DNA from: an uncultured Clostridia bacterium
GTDB lineage: Bacteria; Bacillota; Clostridia; Christensenellales; Borkfalkiaceae
Direction of reading: 5' to 3'
Length of the DNA: 17,732 bases
NCBI GenBank assembly: GCA_947629735.1
Contig: CANREX010000012.1
Location: forward strand, 1-17,732
Each line of letters opens with the position of its first letter. The stretch's first letter is position 1. Positions 13,656 through 17,732 of this stretch are shown piece after piece. A program made the position numbers and the translations under genes. Below the pieces are notes generated by a model. The model saw nothing but the letters and a program-made list of their open reading frames with translations. It did not search any database and had not been told where the DNA came from.

Positions 13656-14516
13656 ATGGAAATGTGGTTTTCGGACGTGCATACGCCCAACATAAAGCTG
13701 AATATCCGCGTGAAAAAGCAGCTTTTTTCGGAAAGGAGCGACATTCAGCAGGTGGACGTGTTCGATTCCGAAGATTTGGGGAAATTCATCTCCCTCGACG
13801 GCGAGGTTGTCTTTTCGGAGGCGGACGAGTTCATCTATGACGAGATGGTCGCGCACGTGCCCATGGCGGTGCACCCCTGCGTCAAAAAGGTGCTTGTAAT
13901 CGGCGGCGGCGACGGCGGGGTCGCGAAAGAGCTCTGCCGTTATCCCGAAATTGAGAGGATAGACGTCGTCGAAGAGGACGAAATGTTCGTCTACGTCTCA
14001 AACAAGTTTTTCCCCGAGACGGCGGAAGGGCTGAAAGACAAGAGGGTCAATTTATATATACAGGACGGACTTAAATTCATACGCGGCAAGGTTGGGGAAT
14101 ACGACCTCATAATCAACGATTCCACCGACCCGTTCGGACCTACCGAAGGGCTGTTCACCAAGGAATTTTACGGGAGCTGTTTCAAGGCGCTCAACGACGA
14201 GGGGATAATGGTCTATCAGCACGGCAGCCCTTTCTACGCCGAGGACGAGGAAGAGTGCCGCAAGATGCACCAGAAAGTATTCCAATGTTTCCCCGTTTCA
14301 AAGGTGTATCAGGCGCATATCCCGACGTGTTCTTCGGGCTATTGGCTGTTCGGGTTCGCGAGCAAGAAATATCACCCGCTCAAAGATTTCAGCGCGGCGA
14401 GGTGGAACGCGCGGGGAATTCCCACGCAATACTACACGACAAATCTGCACATGGGCGCGTTCATGCTGCCCAAATACGTTGAAGAAATACTTATGAGCGC
14501 GGAGGAGGAAAGATAA
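13656..14516 (+). CDS. speE: Spermidine synthase (aminopropyltransferase)
   Basis: Transfers an aminopropyl group from decarboxylated AdoMet to putrescine, giving spermidine and methylthioadenosine. The 286-residue product shows GGGDGG (83-88), VEED (105-108) at the usual VEID position, QDG (136-138) and the catalytic-loop motif NDSTDPFGP (154-162). The segment YQHGSPFY (187-194) occupies the site where typical members have Q-x-x-x-P-W/F. Length is normal (B. subtilis about 276). I chose the ATG at 13656, 8 nt after GGAGG, over an in-frame GTG at 13635. Its TAA overlaps the next ATG (TAATG). No speD, which would supply decarboxylated AdoMet, is in the window. A different aminopropyl acceptor such as agmatine cannot be excluded. 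Confidence 0.9.
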   Translation: MEMWFSDVHTPNIKLNIRVKKQLFSERSDIQQVDVFDSEDLGKFISLDGEVVFSEADEFIYDEMVAHVPMAVHPCVKKVLVIGGGDGGVAKELCRYPEIERIDVVEEDEMFVYVSNKFFPETAEGLKDKRVNLYIQDGLKFIRGKVGEYDLIINDSTDPFGPTEGLFTKEFYGSCFKALNDEGIMVYQHGSPFYAEDEEECRKMHQKVFQCFPVSKVYQAHIPTCSSGYWLFGFASKKYHPLKDFSAARWNARGIPTQYYTTNLHMGAFMLPKYVEEILMSAEEER

Positions 14517-15772
14517 TGAAACTGCTTATAATAGGCTGCGGCGGCGTCGCGCAGGTCGCTATAAAAAAGTGCTGCATGGCGGACGACGTCTTTACGGAAA
14601 TAATGATAGCGAGCCGCACAAAGTCAAAGTGCGACTCCGTCAAAGAGGAGATGTCGGGCAAGACCCGCGCAAAAATTTACACCGCAAAGGTGGACGCGGA
14701 AAACGTAGAGGAGCTGTGCTCGCTCATAAATTCGTTCAAGCCAGCCGCGGTGCTCAACGTCGCGCTGCCCTATCAGGATCTGACGATAATGGAAGCGTGC
14801 CTGCGCTGCAAAGTGCACTATATCGACACGGCGAATTACGAATGTGAGGACACCGACGACCCCGTCTGGCGCGCGAACTACGAAAAGCGCGTAAAGGAAA
14901 AGGGCTTTACGGCTTACTTCGACTATTCCTATCAGTGGGACTACGCCGAAAAATACAAAAAGGCGGGCATATGCGCGCTGCTCGGGACGGGGTTCGACCC
15001 CGGCGTTACGCAGGTCTTCTCCGCATACGCGCAAAAACACTACTTCGACAGCATTGAAAGCATAGATATCCTCGACTGCAACGGCGGCGACCACGGCTAT
15101 CCGTTCGCGACGAATTTCAATCCCGAAATAAACCTGCGGGAAGTGTCGGCGAACGGCTCGTATTGGGAAAACGGCAAGTGGATAGAGACAAAGCCGTTGG
15201 AGATAAAGAGGGTCTATAACTTCGACGGCGTGGGCGAAAAGGACATGTATCTTCTCCACCACGAGGAGATAGAAAGCCTCGCAAAGAACATAAAGGGCGT
15301 CAAGCGCATACGCTTTTTCATGACGTTCGGTCAAAGCTATATTCAGCACATGAATTGCCTTAAAGACGTCGGCATGCTCTCCACAGTCCCCGTAAATTAC
15401 GAGGGCAAGGAGATAGTTCCGATACAGTTTTTAAAGGTGCTTCTGCCCGACCCCGCCACGCTCGGCGCGCGCACTAAGGGCAAGACGAATATCGGCTGTA
15501 TCTTCACGGGCTACAAAGACGGCAGGAAGAAGTCGATTTATATCTACAACGTCTGCGACCACCAGGAATGTTACAGGGAAGTGGGCTCGCAGGCTATCTC
15601 CTACACTACGGGCGTGCCCGCGATGATAGGCGCAATGCTCGTCGTCAAGGGCGTATGGAACAAGGCGGGCGTGTACAACGCGGAAGAGTTCGACCCCGAC
15701 CCCTACATGGAAGCGCTCAATAAATACGGCTTGCCGTGGAAGGTGGATGAAACCCCCGTTTTGGTAGACTGA
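14516..15772 (+). CDS. Carboxy(nor)spermidine dehydrogenase (saccharopine dehydrogenase family)
   Basis: A 418-residue LYS1-like reductase. It starts with a Rossmann fingerprint, GCGGVA (7-12), and contains GFDPG (about residue 160) and the segment NGGDHGYPFATNFNPEINL typical of the saccharopine-dehydrogenase-like polyamine enzymes. In the alternative spermidine pathway known from Vibrio and Campylobacter, this enzyme condenses L-aspartate semialdehyde with putrescine (or diaminopropane) and reduces the imine with NADPH to carboxyspermidine. The neighbouring nspC provides the matching decarboxylase, which strongly supports the role over lysine metabolism. Translation is coupled to speE by a one-base overlap, with a GGAGGAGG site inside the end of speE. 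An agmatine-accepting variant is possible given the flanking genes. Confidence 0.88.
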   Translation: MKLLIIGCGGVAQVAIKKCCMADDVFTEIMIASRTKSKCDSVKEEMSGKTRAKIYTAKVDAENVEELCSLINSFKPAAVLNVALPYQDLTIMEACLRCKVHYIDTANYECEDTDDPVWRANYEKRVKEKGFTAYFDYSYQWDYAEKYKKAGICALLGTGFDPGVTQVFSAYAQKHYFDSIESIDILDCNGGDHGYPFATNFNPEINLREVSANGSYWENGKWIETKPLEIKRVYNFDGVGEKDMYLLHHEEIESLAKNIKGVKRIRFFMTFGQSYIQHMNCLKDVGMLSTVPVNYEGKEIVPIQFLKVLLPDPATLGARTKGKTNIGCIFTGYKDGRKKSIYIYNVCDHQECYREVGSQAISYTTGVPAMIGAMLVVKGVWNKAGVYNAEEFDPDPYMEALNKYGLPWKVDETPVLVD

Positions 15773-15773
15773 A

Positions 15774-16886
15774 ATGAAGTTGGAAGAGCTGCGCACCCCC
15801 GTATACGTCGTGGACGAGGAAAAACTCAGACACAACCTCGGAATTCTCGCTAATGTCTCCGCCCGCACGGGCGCGAAGATACTCCTCGCGCAGAAGGCGT
15901 TTTCCTGCTACGCGTTTTACCCGCTTATTTCGGAATATCTCTGCGGGTCTACGGCGAGCGGGCTGTACGAAGCGCGCCTCGCGCACGAGGAAATGGGGGG
16001 AGAGATACACGTTTACAGCCCCGCTTACCTCGACAGCGAATTTCCCGAGTTGGCAAAAATATGCGACGTCATCGTGTTCAATTCCACGGCGCAGCTTAAA
16101 AAATTTGCGCCCCTTTCGCGCGGGAAGAGCTTGGGGCTGAGGATAAACCCCTGCTTTTCCACGCAAAAAAACGCAATTTACGACCCGTGCGCCGCGGGTT
16201 CGCGCCTCGGGGTGACGGCGGAAGCGTTCGATGAGGGCGTTTTGCCCCTTCTGAGCGGACTGCACATGCACACGCTGTGCGAGCAGGGCGCGGACGCGCT
16301 CTCAGCCACCGTCGCCGCGGCGGAAGAAAAATTCGGCAAATATTTTTCGAAAATGCGCTGGCTCAACCTCGGCGGAGGTCATCATATAACGAAAGAGGGC
16401 TATGATATCCCCCTTCTCGAACGCATAGTCAAGCGTTTGCAGGATAAATACGGGGTGCAGGTGTACCTCGAACCGGGCGAGGCGGTCGCGCTCAACGCGG
16501 GCTATCTGTACAGCAGGGTGCTCGACGTAGTCGAAAACGGCATGAAGATAGCCATTTTGGACGCCTCGGCGGAGTGTCACATGCCCGACGTTCTGGAAAT
16601 GCCCTACCGTCCGCCCCTTTACGGCGCGGGGGAAGCGGGCGAAAAGCCCTTCACGTACAGGCTGTCCTCGCGCAGCTGCCTTGCGGGCGACGTCATCGGC
16701 GATTATTCCTTTGAAAAGCCCCTGCAAGTCGGGGATATGCTGCGCTTTGACGACATGGCAATCTACACTATGGTCAAGAACAACACGTTCAACGGCATGC
16801 CCCTGCCGTCCATTGCGGTGAAGCGGGGGGACGTCTACGAAATCATAAAGGAGTTCGGGTATTCGGACTTTAAATCGAGGCTATGA
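15774..16886 (+). CDS. nspC: Carboxy(nor)spermidine decarboxylase
   Basis: A fold type III PLP decarboxylase (alanine racemase/DAP decarboxylase fold) of 370 residues that removes CO2 from carboxyspermidine to give spermidine. The Schiff-base lysine is Lys41 in LLAQKAFS. Further PLP and substrate contacts are GLHMHTLCEQ (162-171, His164), NLGGGHH (198-204), EPGEA (233-237) and the Cys-containing active-site loop SSRSCLAGD (298-306). Length is near the NspC norm (about 375-380), shorter than LysA (about 420). The ATG lies one base after the stop of the dehydrogenase gene, with only a weak ribosome binding site, so coupling is likely. Its TGA overlaps the next start as ATGA. Confidence 0.92.
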   Translation: MKLEELRTPVYVVDEEKLRHNLGILANVSARTGAKILLAQKAFSCYAFYPLISEYLCGSTASGLYEARLAHEEMGGEIHVYSPAYLDSEFPELAKICDVIVFNSTAQLKKFAPLSRGKSLGLRINPCFSTQKNAIYDPCAAGSRLGVTAEAFDEGVLPLLSGLHMHTLCEQGADALSATVAAAEEKFGKYFSKMRWLNLGGGHHITKEGYDIPLLERIVKRLQDKYGVQVYLEPGEAVALNAGYLYSRVLDVVENGMKIAILDASAECHMPDVLEMPYRPPLYGAGEAGEKPFTYRLSSRSCLAGDVIGDYSFEKPLQVGDMLRFDDMAIYTMVKNNTFNGMPLPSIAVKRGDVYEIIKEFGYSDFKSRL

Positions 16887-17732
16887 CTACACTTACGGGA
16901 AGAAACGAGACATATTTTCCCGCCGAATTTGCCCGTCACCGCGCCACGGTCATGATCTGGTGCGAGCGCGCGGGCAGCTGGACGAACGGCGGGGCAGACG
17001 CCCGCCCCGTGTTCGCGCGGATAATTCGCGAGATATGCGCGGGTGAAAAGGTGTACCTGTGCGCAAGCGAAAAGGGCGAGGCGAGCGCGCGGGAAATGCT
17101 CGCGGGCGAAATCGCGCAGGGCAAGGTGCAGCTTTTTATAATTCCCACCGACGATTGTTGGGCGCGCGATATCGCGCCGACTTTCGTCATCGCGGGCGGC
17201 GGCGTATGCGGCATAGATTGGCGTTTCAACGGCTGGGGCGGCGATTATAACGGGCTCTACAAGGTGGTTCACGACGATTTGTTCGCGCAAAGGCTGCTTG
17301 AAAAGACGGGGTATTCAAGGATAGACGCGCACCCTTTCGTCCTCGAAGGCGGCTCGGTGCACACCAACGGCAAGGGCACGCTGCTCACCACGGAAGAATG
17401 TCTTTTGAGCAAGGGCAGAAACCCCACATTGGGCAAGCGGGAGATAGAAGACAAGCTGAAATTTTACCTCGGCGCGAAAAAGGTAGTGTGGCTCAAACGG
17501 GGCATTTACGGCGACGAGACGGACGGTCATGTGGACAACGTCTGCGCTTTCTGCGGAGAAAACACCGTGCTTCTCGCGTGGAGCGACGAGGGGATTCAGG
17601 GTGAAATCTGCCGCGAAAACCTGAAAATATTGCAGGAAAGCGGGTTGGAAGTCGTCAAACTTCCCCTTCCCGAAAAGCCCGTCACGGTGAACGGGGAGGA
17701 GCTTAGCTCGCTCAGCTTCGAAAAGGGCGAAC
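16883..17732 (+). CDS. aguA: Agmatine deiminase, cut by the window end
   Basis: Hydrolyses agmatine to N-carbamoylputrescine and ammonia. The first 283 codons are present and the frame is open to the last base; the usual length is about 340-370. Recognisable segments are NETYFPAEF and MIWCERAGSWTNGG near the start, TDDCWARDIAPTFV (89-102), DWRFNGWGGDYNGLY (112-126), EGGSVHTNGKGT (155-166) and DETDGHVDN (211-219), all conserved in the peptidyl-arginine-deiminase-fold AguA family. The catalytic Cys lies near the C-terminus and is outside the window. The start ATG overlaps the nspC stop by 4 nt (ATGA), so it belongs to the polyamine operon. N-carbamoylputrescine amidase (aguB) is expected next. 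Confidence 0.92.
   Translation, partial: MTTLTGRNETYFPAEFARHRATVMIWCERAGSWTNGGADARPVFARIIREICAGEKVYLCASEKGEASAREMLAGEIAQGKVQLFIIPTDDCWARDIAPTFVIAGGGVCGIDWRFNGWGGDYNGLYKVVHDDLFAQRLLEKTGYSRIDAHPFVLEGGSVHTNGKGTLLTTEECLLSKGRNPTLGKREIEDKLKFYLGAKKVVWLKRGIYGDETDGHVDNVCAFCGENTVLLAWSDEGIQGEICRENLKILQESGLEVVKLPLPEKPVTVNGEELSSLSFEKGE

Overview
The window looks like chromosomal DNA from an anaerobic, probably gut-dwelling Firmicute of the class Clostridia. This rests on gene content: a roughly 550-residue clostridial-type glutamyl-tRNA synthetase, an ABC-FtsX fusion transporter, an ApbE lipoprotein paired with a NusG-domain-II membrane protein, and a Firmicutes-type glucose-6-phosphate isomerase. Base composition is moderately GC-rich, with frequent ATA (Ile) and AGG (Arg) codons. 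The exact lineage cannot be read from the sequence. There is no rRNA, tRNA, CRISPR array, integrase or transposase gene.

Layout. 1-2053: the end of a membrane protein, then gltX. 2204-7002: a promoter, a large ABC transporter/permease, apbE and a NusG-domain-II protein, closed by a clear terminator. 7003-7515: a gene-free convergent spacer packed with repeats: a 156-bp inverted-repeat element, two 66-bp tandem units with covarying hairpins, a second element end, and a 22-bp-arm perfect palindrome. 7516-8730 (minus): a compact RecD/Dda-like helicase that may be translated from a leaderless mRNA. 8902-10481: pgi with a near-consensus promoter, a structured leader and a terminator hairpin. 10486-11493: an alpha/beta hydrolase. 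11494-12077: another gene-free region holding a strong promoter, about 240 nt of hairpin-rich sequence and a strong terminator, i.e. a candidate free-standing RNA. It is followed by a separate promoter overlapped by a perfect palindrome. 12078-17732: a polyamine operon, cut by the window end.

The polyamine operon encodes arginine decarboxylase (speA), spermidine synthase (speE), a saccharopine-dehydrogenase-like carboxy(nor)spermidine dehydrogenase, carboxy(nor)spermidine decarboxylase (nspC) and agmatine deiminase (aguA). Read as a pathway: arginine to agmatine to N-carbamoylputrescine to putrescine (the last amidase presumably lies beyond the window), then aspartate semialdehyde plus putrescine to carboxyspermidine to spermidine. 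speE would be a second route to spermidine that needs decarboxylated AdoMet; no speD is visible.

The most unusual observation is that the predicted 5' end of the candidate RNA (11660-11677) is complementary, apart from one bulged base, to 19 nt of the pgi 5' leader (8956-8974) just upstream of the pgi ribosome binding site. This suggests, but does not prove, an RNA regulator.
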